From contig NZ_SRHZ01000042.1 of assembly GCF_004684085.1 (NCBI RefSeq), forward strand, positions 1-64,000: a stretch of DNA of 64,000 bases, written 5' to 3'. Each line of letters starts with the position of its first letter. The stretch's first letter is position 1. The translations under genes and the position numbers were made by a program. This stretch comes from Stenotrophomonas maltophilia. GTDB lineage: Bacteria > Pseudomonadota > Gammaproteobacteria > Xanthomonadales > Xanthomonadaceae. This document shows, piece by piece, positions 1 to 9,290 of the stretch. The notes under the pieces were generated by a model, which made no database searches, was not told the DNA's origin, and was given only the letters and a program-made list of their open reading frames with translations.

Positions 1-34
1 CTTGGTCGACACATCTGTCAGATATCGAATGAGT

Positions 35-58
35 CATCCACGCATGGCGTGGATCTAC
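35..58 (-). repeat. SMAG-type palindromic repeat
   Basis: A 24-bp unit with a CCACGC/GCGTGG stem that ends in CTAC, so it reads GTAG at the 5' end on the minus strand. The same unit recurs near 25.6, 30.7, 35.2, 55.3 and 57.7 kb. It is flanked by an 11-bp inverted repeat (1-11 and 61-71). Confidence 0.85.
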
Positions 59-126
59 TGTGTCGACCAAGGTCGACGCCCACCAGGGCAATACGTCGTT
101 CCAACAGATCGCGGACAACTGTCGAA

Positions 127-228
127 GGCGGGGTGGGTCCGGTGGCGGGAGTGTCCGCGGCATGGATGCCGCGGCCAAGCCCCCATGGAAGGGTTTACGG
201 GGTCTCCCGCCACCGGACCCACCCCGCC
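127..228. repeat. Large inverted-repeat element (25-bp arms)
   Basis: A perfect 25-bp inverted repeat (127-151 and 204-228) encloses a second hairpin, CCGCGG-N8-CCGCGG (155-174), and a 25-nt single-stranded-looking stretch (177-201). The nested stem-loops suggest a mobile palindromic element or a structured RNA. No U-tract follows, so it is not a standard terminator. I recall similar sequences between genes in Stenotrophomonas and Xanthomonas, but this needs a search. Confidence 0.75.
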
Positions 229-402
229 ATCCCACGGAATGCAGGCCTTTGACCTTGACGTTGCCCTGGCCTCTGCGGGTGCAGGGCGCAGCCCTGCCGA
301 TACCCCATTCAGACAGGTAAGTGCAGGTCACAGGATAAGCAGACGCCTTGTTGTGCCCGCGGATCGGGTCCACATTCCTGTGCAGGAGACGGGCCACCGC
401 CC

Positions 403-416
403 GTTGTCGAGACAAC
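403..416. promoter_or_regulatory. 14-bp palindrome before sad
   Basis: GTTGTCGAGACAAC is a perfect palindrome directly upstream of the AGGAG ribosome binding site of sad. It may be an operator for a regulator not in this window, or it may be chance. Confidence 0.35.
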
Positions 417-427
417 AGGAGCCCTGC

Positions 428-1813
428 ATGTCCGCTGCCCCCAGCACTGCCATTTCCCGCGATCCGGCCACCGGCCAGCAGATCGCCAGCCATCCCTTCG
501 CCACCGACGCCGAGCTGGAAACAATCCTCGACCGCGGTCAGGTCGGCTTCGCGGCCTGGAGCGCCAAGAGCCTCGAACAGCGCGCAGACGTACTGCGTGC
601 GATGGCCGCGGTACTGCGCCGTGACCGTGAAAAGCTGGCCGCGCTGGCCACTGCCGAAATGGGCAAGGTCCAGGCCGAATCGCTGGCCGAAATCGAGAAA
701 TGCGCCGTGCTGTGCGACTGGTACGCCGACAACGGCGCGAAGTTCCTGCGCGACGAACCGACACAGGTGCCCGACGACAAGGCTTACGTGTCCTACCTGC
801 CGCTGGGTGTGGTGCTGGGCATCATGCCGTGGAATTTCCCGTACTGGCAGGTGATGCGCGCGGCGGTGCCGATCCTGATGGGCGGCAACGGCTTCCTGCT
901 GAAGCCGGCCGAGAACATCGTCGGTACCGCGCAGCTGCTCGACGCCGCCTGGCGCGACGCCGGGTTGCCGGAAGGGACCTTCATCGCCGCCAACATCAGC
1001 CGCGACGGCACCAGCCGCGCGATTGCCGATGACCGCATCGCCGCTGTGACCCTGACCGGCAGTGTGGCGGCCGGCCGCAGCATTGCCGCCCAGGCCGGGC
1101 AGGCGCTGAAGAAGGTAGTGCTGGAACTGGGCGGCTCGGATCCGTTCATCGTGCTGGCCGACGCCGATCTCGATGCTGCCGTCGATGCCGCCGTGACCTC
1201 GCGTTTCCAGAACACCGGGCAGGTCTGCATCGCCGGCAAGCGCATCATTGTTGAAGACGCGGTGTACGATCGTTTCGTGGCGCAGTTCTGCCAGAAGGTG
1301 CAGGCGCTGACCATCGGTGATGGCCGTGAAGCGGGCAACCGCATCGGCCCGATGGCACGCCAGGACCTGCTGGAACAGCTCGACGCGCAGGTACGCGCCT
1401 CGGTGGACGCAGGCGCGAAGCTGCTGGTCGGTGGCCATCAACTGGATCGCCCGGGCGCGTTCTATGCACCCACTGTGCTGGCGGACGTGGAGCCGGGCAT
1501 GCAGGCCTTCGATACCGAAACGTTTGGTCCGGTGGCCTCGATCAGCCGCGCCCGTGATGCCGATCATGCGGTGGAGCTGGCCAACCAGAGCGAATTCGGC
1601 CTCAGCGGCAACCTGTGGACCGGCGACCGCGCCCGTGCGATGCAGCTGGCGCGCCGGCTGCAGACCGGTGGCGTCTTCGTCAACGGTTTCTCCGCTTCGG
1701 ACCCGCGCGTGCCGATCGGCGGCGTGAAGAAGAGCGGCTTCGGCCGTGAGCTCTCGCACTTCGGGATCCGCGAATTCGTCAACGCGCAGACGGTGTGGTT
1801 CGACAAGCGTTGA
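428..1813 (+). CDS. sad: NAD(P)-dependent succinate-semialdehyde dehydrogenase (Sad-like)
   Basis: This is an aldehyde dehydrogenase of 461 residues that should oxidise succinate semialdehyde to succinate in the cytoplasm, linking GABA or putrescine breakdown to the TCA cycle. Visible hallmarks are the PWNF cofactor motif (134-137), the LKPAE lysine (159), the general base Glu233 in LELGG and the nucleophile Cys267 in GQVC. Length and motifs fit E. coli Sad/YneI better than the longer GabD. I chose ATG 428 because ACAGGAG lies just upstream; the longer open frame runs through repeats. The acetolactate synthase gene starts 63 bp downstream on the same strand, so cotranscription is possible. 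Exact aldehyde preference cannot be read from the sequence. Confidence 0.88.
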   Translation: MSAAPSTAISRDPATGQQIASHPFATDAELETILDRGQVGFAAWSAKSLEQRADVLRAMAAVLRRDREKLAALATAEMGKVQAESLAEIEKCAVLCDWYADNGAKFLRDEPTQVPDDKAYVSYLPLGVVLGIMPWNFPYWQVMRAAVPILMGGNGFLLKPAENIVGTAQLLDAAWRDAGLPEGTFIAANISRDGTSRAIADDRIAAVTLTGSVAAGRSIAAQAGQALKKVVLELGGSDPFIVLADADLDAAVDAAVTSRFQNTGQVCIAGKRIIVEDAVYDRFVAQFCQKVQALTIGDGREAGNRIGPMARQDLLEQLDAQVRASVDAGAKLLVGGHQLDRPGAFYAPTVLADVEPGMQAFDTETFGPVASISRARDADHAVELANQSEFGLSGNLWTGDRARAMQLARRLQTGGVFVNGFSASDPRVPIGGVKKSGFGRELSHFGIREFVNAQTVWFDKR

Positions 1814-1876
1814 CGCGCAGCTTCCATCCTTCCTGCAACGATCCACCATCAGTCCAGCGAAAAGGACGGCATTCCA

Positions 1877-3517
1877 ATGTCAAAGGGTTCAGATCTGCTT
1901 GTCGCCGCGCTTGAGAACGAAGGCGTCGAGCGCATTTTCGGTATTCCCGGCGAAGAAAACCTCGACGTGGTCGAGTCGCTGCGCCATTCCAGCATCGAGC
2001 TGGTCATCACCCGTCACGAGCAGGCGGCAGTGTTCATGGCGGCCACCTATGGCCGCCTGACCGGAAAACCCGGCGTGTGCCTGGCCACGCTTGGCCCGGG
2101 CGCGCTCAACTTCACCACCGGGGCGGCCTATGCGCTGCTCGGTGCATGGCCGGTCATCATGATCACCGGCCAGAAGGGCATCGTGGCCAGCAAGCAGGCA
2201 CGCTTCCAGATCGTCGACATCGTCAGCACGATGAAGCCGCTGACGAAGCAGGCGCGGCAGATCGTCTCGGCGCGCACCATCCCGACCATCGTCCGCGAGG
2301 CGTTCCGCACTGCGCTGGAAGAGCGGCCCGGTCCGGTGCTGCTGGAGCTGCCCGAGGACATTGCGGCGATGGAGGTGGAAGGTGTGGCACTGATTCCGCC
2401 GCACGCGGTGGATCGTCCCATTGCCAGTCCGGAGGCGCTGGACCGCGCGGCGGAGATCATCCGCAATGCCAAGCGGCCATTGCTGATGATCGCCTCGGCG
2501 GCGTCGCGGCCGCAGTCCAGCGAGGCACTGTCGGCCTTCGTGCTGCGTGCCGGTATTCCGTTCTTCACCACGCAGATGGGCAAGGGCGCGGTGGCCGGTG
2601 GTTCGGGCCTGTACATGGGCACCGCGGCGCTGACCGAGCGCGACTACGTGCACATGGCCATCGACCAGGCCGACGTGATCGTGACCATCGGCCACGAGGT
2701 CACTGAGAAGCCGCCGTTCGTGATGCGTCCGGGCGGGCCGACCGTGATCCATATCGGCTACTCGCAGGCAGCCGTGGAGCAGGTGTATTTCCCGCAGGTG
2801 GAAGTGATCGGCGATATCGGCCGCGCGCTGACCCAGCTGGCCGACCGCATCGAAGGCGCGGTCCCGAATGCCGATGCGCTGCTGCCGCTGCGCGCGACGA
2901 TTCTGGAGCACCTGGCCGATCGTGCCGAAGAGGCCGGGTTCACCCCGCAGCGGCTGGTGCACGATGTGCGCCAGGTGATGCCGCCGGACGGCATCGTGGC
3001 GCTGGACAACGGCATGTACAAGATCTGGTTTGCGCGCAATTACCGCACCCAGGTGGCCAATACGCTGCTGCTGGACAACGCGCTGGCGACGATGGGTGCG
3101 GGTCTGCCGTCGGCGATCATGGCTTCGATCCTGTACCCGCAACGGCGGGTGCTGGCGGTCTGTGGCGACGGCGGCTTCATGATGAACAGCCAGGAGCTGG
3201 AGACCGCGCGCCGGCTGGGCCTGAGCCTGGTGGTGCTGATCCTCAACGACGGTGCCTACGGGATGATCCGCTGGAAGCAGGCGGTGGATGGCTTCACCGA
3301 TTACGGCATGACCTTCAGCAACCCCGATTTCGTGAAGTACGCCGAGGCCTATGGCTGCAAGGGGCATGAGGTGACGGCCATCGAGCAGTTCATCCCGACG
3401 CTGGAAGCGGCGTTCAACGAGGGTGGGGTGCACCTGGTGTCGGTGCCGATTGATTACTCGGAGAACCAGCGGGTGCTGGTGGAAGAACTGCGGCAGGCGT
3501 TCCCGGGCAACGGGTGA
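1877..3517 (+). CDS. Acetolactate synthase large subunit (ThDP enzyme, catabolic type)
   Basis: A 546-residue thiamine-diphosphate enzyme that condenses two pyruvates to 2-acetolactate. The N-terminal PYR domain carries the catalytic Glu48 in RHEQAA. The C-terminal domain has the ThDP/Mg motif GDGGFMMN (430-437) followed by a downstream ND pair. No small regulatory subunit is encoded beside it, and its pairing with an aldehyde dehydrogenase rather than ilv genes favours a catabolic (AlsS-like) or paralogous role over branched-chain amino acid synthesis. Other carboligases of the family, such as glyoxylate carboligase, are not fully excluded. The start follows an AAAAGGACGG-type ribosome binding region. 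Confidence 0.85.
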   Translation: MSKGSDLLVAALENEGVERIFGIPGEENLDVVESLRHSSIELVITRHEQAAVFMAATYGRLTGKPGVCLATLGPGALNFTTGAAYALLGAWPVIMITGQKGIVASKQARFQIVDIVSTMKPLTKQARQIVSARTIPTIVREAFRTALEERPGPVLLELPEDIAAMEVEGVALIPPHAVDRPIASPEALDRAAEIIRNAKRPLLMIASAASRPQSSEALSAFVLRAGIPFFTTQMGKGAVAGGSGLYMGTAALTERDYVHMAIDQADVIVTIGHEVTEKPPFVMRPGGPTVIHIGYSQAAVEQVYFPQVEVIGDIGRALTQLADRIEGAVPNADALLPLRATILEHLADRAEEAGFTPQRLVHDVRQVMPPDGIVALDNGMYKIWFARNYRTQVANTLLLDNALATMGAGLPSAIMASILYPQRRVLAVCGDGGFMMNSQELETARRLGLSLVVLILNDGAYGMIRWKQAVDGFTDYGMTFSNPDFVKYAEAYGCKGHEVTAIEQFIPTLEAAFNEGGVHLVSVPIDYSENQRVLVEELRQAFPGNG

Positions 3518-3537
3518 CGCCGGCCCCGCGCGGCTTG

Positions 3538-3561
3538 GTAGGTGTCGACCTTGGTCGACAC
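3538..3561 (+). repeat. SMAG-type repeat, first half of an inverted pair
   Basis: Begins with GTAG and folds on GTGTCGACC/GGTCGACAC. It lies 5 bp from an oppositely oriented GTAG repeat (3567-3590), in the gap between the acetolactate synthase gene and lysS. Confidence 0.75.
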
Positions 3562-3566
3562 GGGGA

Positions 3567-3590
3567 CCGCCAACCCAGGTTGGCGGCTAC
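3567..3590 (-). repeat. SMAG-type repeat, second half of an inverted pair
   Basis: A CCGCCAACC/GGTTGGCGG palindrome ending in CTAC, so GTAG is on the minus strand. It forms a head-to-head dimer with 3538-3561 and has a different palindrome core from its partner. Confidence 0.75.
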
Positions 3591-3696
3591 CGGGGCGAGG
3601 GTCGGCCCAGGGCTGGGGCAGGGCGGTTTTGGTATGCTGGGCAACCGGCTGCGCCGGGCGCAACATCCCCCCTCACTACACGATTCCCGCAGATCC

Positions 3697-5208
3697 ATGA
3701 GCGAAGCTACCGATACCCCCCCCGTCGACGAAAACAAGTTGATCGCCGAGCGCCGTGAGAAACTCAAAGCGCTGCGTGGGCAGGGCATCGCGTATCCGAA
3801 TGACTTCCGTCGCGAGGACTTCGCCGGCCGCCTGCAGGAAGAATTCGCCGATGCCGAACAGTGGACCGCCGAGGCCCTGGAAGGTAACGGCCGCCAGGTG
3901 AAGATGGCCGGCCGCCTGATGGCCAAGCGCATCATGGGCAAGGCCAGTTTCGCGCAGATCCAGGACGAATCCGGCCGCATCCAGCTGTTCCTGCAGGGCA
4001 CGGTGCTGGGCGATGCCTACACCGCCTTCAAGGGCTGGGACGTGGGCGACATCATCGCCGTCGAAGGCGGCCTGACCCGGACCAAGACCGGCGAGCTGTC
4101 GGTCAAGGCCGAATCGATCCGCCTGCTGACCAAGTCGCTGCGCCCGCTGCCGGACAAGTGGCACGGCCTGGCCGACGTCGAGCAGCGTTACCGCCAGCGT
4201 TACGTCGACCTGATCGTGACCCCGGAATCGCGTGCGGTGTTCATCAAGCGCTCGAAGATCATCCGTGCCATGCGCGCATGGCTGGACAACCGCGACTTCC
4301 TCGAAGTCGAAACGCCGATGATGCATTACATCCCCGGCGGCGCGGCGGCCAAGCCGTTCACCACCCACCACAACGCGCTGGACCTGGATCTGTACCTGCG
4401 CGTGGCGCCGGAGCTGTACCTCAAGCGCCTGACCGTGGGTGGCCTGGAGCGCGTGTACGAGATCAACCGCAACTTCCGCAATGAAGGCGTCAGCACCCGC
4501 CACAACCCGGAATTCACCATGATGGAGCTGTACGAGGCCTATGCCACGTACAACGAGGTCATGGACCTGACCGAAGGCGTCATCCGTGACGTGGCCACGA
4601 CCGTCAACGGTGGCACCGAGGTCGAGTGGGACGGTGCGAAGATCGACCTGGGCCCGGCGTTCCGCCGCTGGCGCATGGACGAGGCCGTGCGCCACCACAA
4701 TCCGGAGATCTCCGCCGCGGACTGCACCGACCGTGACGCGCTGCTGCGCCATTGCGAGCGCTTGAAGATCCGCGTCAAGCCGTCTTACGGCTGGGGCAAG
4801 CTGCTGCTCGAGATCTTCGAGGCCACCGTCGAGCACACCCTGATCCAGCCGACCTTCATCACCGACCATCCGGTGGAGGTCTCGCCGCTGGCCCGTGCCA
4901 ACGACAACGATCCGGGCTATACCGACCGCTTCGAACTCTTCGTCAACGGCAAGGAGCTGGCCAATGGCTTCTCCGAGCTGAATGATCCGGAAGACCAGGC
5001 CCAGCGTTTCCAGGCCCAGGTGGCGGCGAAGGAAGGCGGCGATGACGAGGCGATGCACTACGATGCCGACTACATCCGTGCGCTGGAGTACGGCATGGCC
5101 CCGACCGGCGGCCTCGGCATCGGCGTTGACCGTCTGGTGATGCTGCTGACCGGCAGCAGCTCGATCCGTGACGTGCTGCTGTTCCCGTACATGCGTCCGG
5201 AGCAGTAA
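3697..5208 (+). CDS. lysS: Lysyl-tRNA synthetase, class II
   Basis: Charges tRNA-Lys with lysine. The 503-residue protein has the N-terminal OB-fold anticodon-binding domain and a class II core: motif 2 around [15 protein letters not shown], and motif 3 with [14 protein letters not shown] near the C terminus. ATG 3697 gives the normal family length; the open frame upstream crosses two repeats and was not used. lysS immediately precedes the rpf genes, as in other xanthomonads. The gene directly upstream here is acetolactate synthase rather than prfB. Confidence 0.97.
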   Translation: MSEATDTPPVDENKLIAERREKLKALRGQGIAYPNDFRREDFAGRLQEEFADAEQWTAEALEGNGRQVKMAGRLMAKRIMGKASFAQIQDESGRIQLFLQGTVLGDAYTAFKGWDVGDIIAVEGGLTRTKTGELSVKAESIRLLTKSLRPLPDKWHGLADVEQRYRQRYVDLIVTPESRAVFIKRSKIIRAMRAWLDNRDFLEVETPMMHYIPGGAAAKPFTTHHNALDLDLYLRVAPELYLKRLTVGGLERVYEINRNFRNEGVSTRHNPEFTMMELYEAYATYNEVMDLTEGVIRDVATTVNGGTEVEWDGAKIDLGPAFRRWRMDEAVRHHNPEISAADCTDRDALLRHCERLKIRVKPSYGWGKLLLEIFEATVEHTLIQPTFITDHPVEVSPLARANDNDPGYTDRFELFVNGKELANGFSELNDPEDQAQRFQAQVAAKEGGDDEAMHYDADYIRALEYGMAPTGGLGIGVDRLVMLLTGSSSIRDVLLFPYMRPEQ

Positions 5209-5233
5209 GTCGTCTTTTTGACTCCCGTTTGTG

Positions 5234-5260
5234 CGCGCCGTCGCGAAATGAGACGGCGCG
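5234..5260 (+). terminator. Hairpin after lysS (weak terminator or attenuator)
   Basis: A 9-bp perfect stem, CGCGCCGTC (5234-5242) with GACGGCGCG (5252-5260), lies 25 bp after the lysS stop. No U-run follows, so intrinsic termination would be weak and some read-through into rpfG is possible. Confidence 0.4.
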
Positions 5261-5365
5261 ATTGACGCCTCCCGCACTCGGCGTATCGTTAATGCACTAC
5301 CTTGACGTCTGTTATGGCTTGATCGGCGCCAGGGGGAGTGCGCACTGTGGAGAGTCCGCTTCACA

Positions 5366-5383
5366 ATGTGATGACGATCATGA
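5366..5383. promoter_or_regulatory. Candidate Clp/CRP-type binding site upstream of rpfG
   Basis: ATGTGAT-GACG-ATCATGA has one perfect CRP-type half site and a partly matching second half. It is centred about 40 bp before the rpfG start. Clp is the CRP-like, c-di-GMP-responsive regulator in the xanthomonad DSF cascade, so feedback on rpfG is conceivable. One good half site is weak evidence. Confidence 0.3.
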
Positions 5384-5413
5384 ACCGGGACGCATGACAC
5401 GGGAGTCAGGCCG

Positions 5414-6553
5414 ATGCAGGGTGCGAGCGTTCGCAGCGGCAGGGTATCCTCGCCTGCTGATGATCCAGCATGGTCGAGAAACCAGGCAGAGTACGCGTTG
5501 AACATCGTCATTGTTGACGACCAGACGTCCGCCCGGACGATGCTGCGTCACGTCATCGAAGATATCGCGCCGGAACTGAGCGTGTATGACTTCGGTGATC
5601 CGCTGACCGCATTGGCCTGGTGCGAGGCGCATCCGGTCGACCTGCTGCTGCTCGATTACCGCATGCCGGAGATGGACGGGCTGGAGTTCGCCCGCCGTTT
5701 CCGTCGCCTGCCCAAGCACCGCGACATTCCCGTGATCCTGATCACCGTGGTCGGCGACGAGCCGATCCGGCAGGCCGCGCTGGAAGCGGGCGTCATCGAT
5801 TTCCTGGTCAAGCCGATCCGCCCGCGCGAGCTGCGGGCGCGCTGCTACAACCTGCTGCAGCTGCGCCAGCAGACCGAGAACGTGAAGCAACGCGCGCTGT
5901 CGCTGGAGCAGCGCTTGCTGGCCAGCATGCACGAGGTCGAGGAGCGTGAGCGCGAGACCCTGTCGCGATTGGCCCGGGCGATCGAGTTCCGTGATGCGGG
6001 CACCAGTGCCTATCTGGAGCGCATGGCGCGCGTGGCCGGCCTGATTGCCGAGCAGCTGGGCCTGCCCGAAGACGACGTGCGCCTGATCGAGATGGCCGCG
6101 CCCCTGCACGACATGGGCAAGATCGCCATTCCCGATGCCGTTCTGCTCAAGCAGGGCAAGCTCAACGACGAAGAGTTGGCGATCATGCGCCGCCACCCCC
6201 GGATCGGCCATGAGCTGCTCAGTGGTAGCCAGAACCGTTTCATCCAGGTCGGTGCGCTGATCGCGCTGCGCCACCACGAGCGCTATGACGGCAGTGGCTA
6301 CCCCGATGGCCTGGTCGGTGAGGCGATTCCGCTGGAAGCGCGCATCGTCGCCGTGGCTGATGTTTTCGACGCGCTGATTTCGCCCCGTCCGTACAAGGAA
6401 GCATGGACCATGGAAGCCACACTGGCCTATCTGTATGCCCAGCGTGGCCGACTGTTCGACCCGCGCTGCGTGGATGCGCTGATGCGGGGTCACCAGCAGC
6501 TGATGGACATCTGCGCCCAGCACTCGACGGCATCGACGCGACCGGGTGGGTGA
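5414..6553 (+). CDS. rpfG: RpfG, response regulator with HD-GYP c-di-GMP phosphodiesterase domain
   Basis: RpfG receives phosphate from RpfC when DSF is present and then degrades cyclic di-GMP, controlling virulence factors, biofilm and motility. The 379-residue protein has an N-terminal receiver domain with phospho-acceptor Asp81 in LLLLDYRMPEMDG, and a C-terminal HD-GYP domain with His232-Asp233 in LHDMGK and HHERYDGSGYPDG. With start ATG 5414 these sites fall within one residue of the numbering I recall for Xanthomonas RpfG, and GGGAG lies 7 bp upstream. TTG 5498, right before the receiver domain, is the alternative start. Its end overlaps the GTG start of rpfC, so the two are translationally coupled. 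Confidence 0.95.
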   Translation: MQGASVRSGRVSSPADDPAWSRNQAEYALNIVIVDDQTSARTMLRHVIEDIAPELSVYDFGDPLTALAWCEAHPVDLLLLDYRMPEMDGLEFARRFRRLPKHRDIPVILITVVGDEPIRQAALEAGVIDFLVKPIRPRELRARCYNLLQLRQQTENVKQRALSLEQRLLASMHEVEERERETLSRLARAIEFRDAGTSAYLERMARVAGLIAEQLGLPEDDVRLIEMAAPLHDMGKIAIPDAVLLKQGKLNDEELAIMRRHPRIGHELLSGSQNRFIQVGALIALRHHERYDGSGYPDGLVGEAIPLEARIVAVADVFDALISPRPYKEAWTMEATLAYLYAQRGRLFDPRCVDALMRGHQQLMDICAQHSTASTRPGG

Positions 6554-9278
6554 CGTGCAGGACCTGTTCGCACGCGTGAGGCGCCGGTTGGCGCAGCGTC
6601 CGGATTCGGAGCACGGCCAGGCAATCGTGCGGGTGGTGCTGATCTCGCTGATCCTGGTCTATGTGCTGCTGTCCGGCGCCCGCCTGCACCGGCTGGAGCA
6701 GTGCCAGGGCGTGCTGGCAACCGTGTTGATCGGGTTGGGGCTTTCGTTGCTGCTGTTCGGTTGGCTGCTGTGGAAGCCGGAGCGCTCTGATCCGCGCCGG
6801 GTTGCCGGGATGCTGGCCGATTACGGTTTGATCGCCATCGGCATGATCCAGATGGGAGAGCCGCTGGCCTGGGTGTATGCGGTGGTGATGTGGGTGACGG
6901 TCGGCAACGGCCTGCGGTTCGGCCCGCGCTACCTGGCTGCGGCCATCGTGTTGGCGATGGCCAGTTTCGGTAAGACCGTGCTGATGACCCCTTACTGGCA
7001 GGCCAACCTGGGCCTGGCCTTTTCCCTGTGGCTGGGGCTGCTGGCGGTGCCGTTGTGCTGCTCCTCCCTGCTGCGCCGAAGGATGCGACATCCGACCATG
7101 GATACGACCCCCGCCGCTGTCTCCCATAACCGCTCGTTGCTTGCCCGCTTCAGGCAGCGCCTGTCGGGCCGCGAGGACAGCGAACACGCGCAGAACCTGA
7201 TCCGCATCGTGATCACTGCGCTGTTCATCAGCTACCTGGGCTGGCGCTCGCTGAGCGGCGGTGGCGAAGCGCTGACCACGACCTGGCTGATCCTCGCCTT
7301 CGAGCTGACCATTTCCGCCGGCCTGCTGACCGCGATCCTGGTCAATCCGGGCATTTCGCATGTGCGCCGGGTGATCGGCATGCTGACCGATTACACCTGC
7401 ATGGCCTGGATCATGACCATCCAGGGCGAGCCGGCGGCGCCGCTGTATGCGGTGATGCTGTGGGTGACCATCGGCAACGGCATGCGCTATGGCAGCACCT
7501 ATCTTCGCGTGGCGACCGCCATGGGCTGCCTGGCCTTCCTGTGCACGGTGATGCTGTCGCCGTACTGGCGCGGGCACGACTACCTGGGTTGGGGCCTGCT
7601 GCTGGGCCTGGGCGCGATTCCGCTGTACTTCGATTCGCTGCTGCATGCATTGACCCGCGCGGTGGCCGAAGCGCGCCAGGCCAACGAGGCCAAGAGCCGT
7701 TTCCTGGCCAACATGAGCCACGAGTTCCGCACGCCGCTCAATGGCCTGGCGGGGATGACCGAAGTGCTCGCCACAACCCGCCTGGACGATGAGCAGCGCG
7801 AGTGCCTGAACACCATCCAGGCGTCCACCCGCAGCCTGCTGGCGCTGGTGGAAGAGGTGCTGGACATCTCCGCGATCGAGGCGGGCAAGGTGCGTGTGGA
7901 ATGGCATGAGTTCGCGCTGGCCGATGTACTGCAGGCGATCAACCTGATCCTGACCCCGCAGACCCGCTCCAAGTCGCTGGACTACCGGGTGCACGTGGAC
8001 GACAACGTGCCGCCGCGCTTGCTTGGCGATGCCGGCCATCTGCAGCAGATCCTGCTCAACCTGATGGGCAACGCGGTCAAGTTCACCGACAGCGGTTACG
8101 TGCATCTGCGCGTGTCCAGCCTTGATGCATCGGGCAGCGAGCGCGCGCGCCTGCGCTTCGAGATCGTCGACAGTGGCATCGGGGTGCCGGTGGCGCTGCG
8201 GGGTCGCCTGTTCAATGCGTTCGAGCAGGGCGATGTCGGCCTGGCCCGTCGTCATGAAGGCACCGGTCTGGGCACCGCCATTGCCAAGGGCCTGGTCGAG
8301 TCGATGGGCGGGCAGGTCGGCTATGCGCCGAACACCCCGCGCGGCAGCGTGTTCTGGGTCGAGATCACGCTGGACGTGGCCGACGCATCAACGGCCCCGG
8401 CGGCTCCGTCCGAGGTGACTGAAGCCGGCAACGTCATCGCCTTTTCAAACCCGTTCCTGCGCCATCGGGCACGCGTGCGCAGCCTGCGCGTGCTGGTGGC
8501 TGACGACCACGAGGCCAACCGCATGGTGCTGCAGCGCCTGCTGGAGAAGGCCGGCCACAAGGTCACCTGTGTCAATGGTGGTGCCGAAGTGTTGGATGCG
8601 CTGGAGCAGGCCAGCTACGACGCGGCCATCGTCGACCTGCACATGCCGGGCATGAGCGGCCTGGATCTGCTCAAGCAGCTGCGGGTGATGCAGGCCAGCG
8701 GCATGCCCTATGTGCCGGTAATGGTCCTCAGCGCCGATGTCACTCCCGATTCGATCCTGCGCTGCGAACAGGCCGGCGCACGTGCCTTCCTGGCCAAGCC
8801 GGTGGTGGCGACCCGGTTGCTGGAAGTATTGGCCGATGTTGCTGCCAACACCCGACCCGAATCCGGCATCCAGTCGGTGCCTGCGCTGCCGGTGGGTGAT
8901 GGTGTGTTGGATACGGCGGTGCTGGATGAGCTGGCGTCGCTGGGCATGGGCGATGGCTTCGAGCGCAAGTTCATCGACCAGTGCCTGGTGGATGTCGATG
9001 CGAGCATGGGCCAGTTGCAGGCCTGCGGCTCACGCCAGTCCTGGGAGGACTTCCGTGAGCACGCCCACGCCCTGCGCGGGGTGGCGAGCAACCTGGGGTT
9101 GGTCCAGGTTGCTGCCTCCAGTGGCGAGATCATGCGCATGGCGGACTGGCAGTTGAAGGGCGAGTGGGTGACCCGCCTCGGCAGTCTTGTCACCGCCCTG
9201 CGCCTCGGCAGGAATGCACTGGCCGCCCGCAGCGCGGATATCGCGCGCCGTGACGACAGCGAGCGCAGCCCGTCCTGA
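6546..9278 (+). CDS. rpfC: RpfC, hybrid DSF sensor kinase with ten predicted helices
   Basis: Inner-membrane sensor that detects DSF, phosphorylates RpfG and, in the relatives studied, restrains RpfF. Order: five-helix input domain (about 15-175), a second homologous five-helix domain (about 205-365), histidine kinase with His392 in [11 protein letters not shown], HATPase, receiver (VDLHMPG) and an HPt domain (HAHALRG). The two input halves align with a constant offset of 190 residues and each starts with a DSEH-x-Q motif. Ten helices match the rpf-1 variant reported in S. maltophilia; the rpf-2 variant has five. The start is GTG 6546, overlapping rpfG. ATGs at 7083 and 7098 before the second half could give a five-helix form. 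rpfF converges 12 bp away. Confidence 0.95.
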   Translation: MGDVQDLFARVRRRLAQRPDSEHGQAIVRVVLISLILVYVLLSGARLHRLEQCQGVLATVLIGLGLSLLLFGWLLWKPERSDPRRVAGMLADYGLIAIGMIQMGEPLAWVYAVVMWVTVGNGLRFGPRYLAAAIVLAMASFGKTVLMTPYWQANLGLAFSLWLGLLAVPLCCSSLLRRRMRHPTMDTTPAAVSHNRSLLARFRQRLSGREDSEHAQNLIRIVITALFISYLGWRSLSGGGEALTTTWLILAFELTISAGLLTAILVNPGISHVRRVIGMLTDYTCMAWIMTIQGEPAAPLYAVMLWVTIGNGMRYGSTYLRVATAMGCLAFLCTVMLSPYWRGHDYLGWGLLLGLGAIPLYFDSLLHALTRAVAEARQANEAKSRFLANMSHEFRTPLNGLAGMTEVLATTRLDDEQRECLNTIQASTRSLLALVEEVLDISAIEAGKVRVEWHEFALADVLQAINLILTPQTRSKSLDYRVHVDDNVPPRLLGDAGHLQQILLNLMGNAVKFTDSGYVHLRVSSLDASGSERARLRFEIVDSGIGVPVALRGRLFNAFEQGDVGLARRHEGTGLGTAIAKGLVESMGGQVGYAPNTPRGSVFWVEITLDVADASTAPAAPSEVTEAGNVIAFSNPFLRHRARVRSLRVLVADDHEANRMVLQRLLEKAGHKVTCVNGGAEVLDALEQASYDAAIVDLHMPGMSGLDLLKQLRVMQASGMPYVPVMVLSADVTPDSILRCEQAGARAFLAKPVVATRLLEVLADVAANTRPESGIQSVPALPVGDGVLDTAVLDELASLGMGDGFERKFIDQCLVDVDASMGQLQACGSRQSWEDFREHAHALRGVASNLGLVQVAASSGEIMRMADWQLKGEWVTRLGSLVTALRLGRNALAARSADIARRDDSERSPS

Positions 9279-9290
9279 ACCGCCGCGCTG

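Larger units (their letters stand above)
1..427. other. Gene-free leader upstream of sad, rich in palindromes
   Basis: No convincing gene is seen here. An open frame runs through from the left edge, but it crosses a SMAG repeat and a 25-bp inverted repeat and has no good start. The stretch holds an 11-bp inverted repeat (1-11 with 61-71) around a SMAG copy, the large inverted-repeat element at 127-228, and a 14-bp palindrome at 403-416 just before the sad ribosome binding site. Confidence 0.7.

Noticed and set aside
2..427. Open frame continuing 142 codons upstream of sad
   Set aside because: It runs through a SMAG repeat and a 25-bp inverted repeat, has no ribosome binding site, and would add sequence no aldehyde dehydrogenase has.
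1889..3433. Long minus-strand open frame opposite the acetolactate synthase gene
   Set aside because: Antisense frame caused by GC-rich codon bias; the product is low-complexity (many His, Arg, Gln) and the plus strand has a clear enzyme. The same applies to large antisense frames opposite lysS, rpfC, acnA, acnB, flhA and others.
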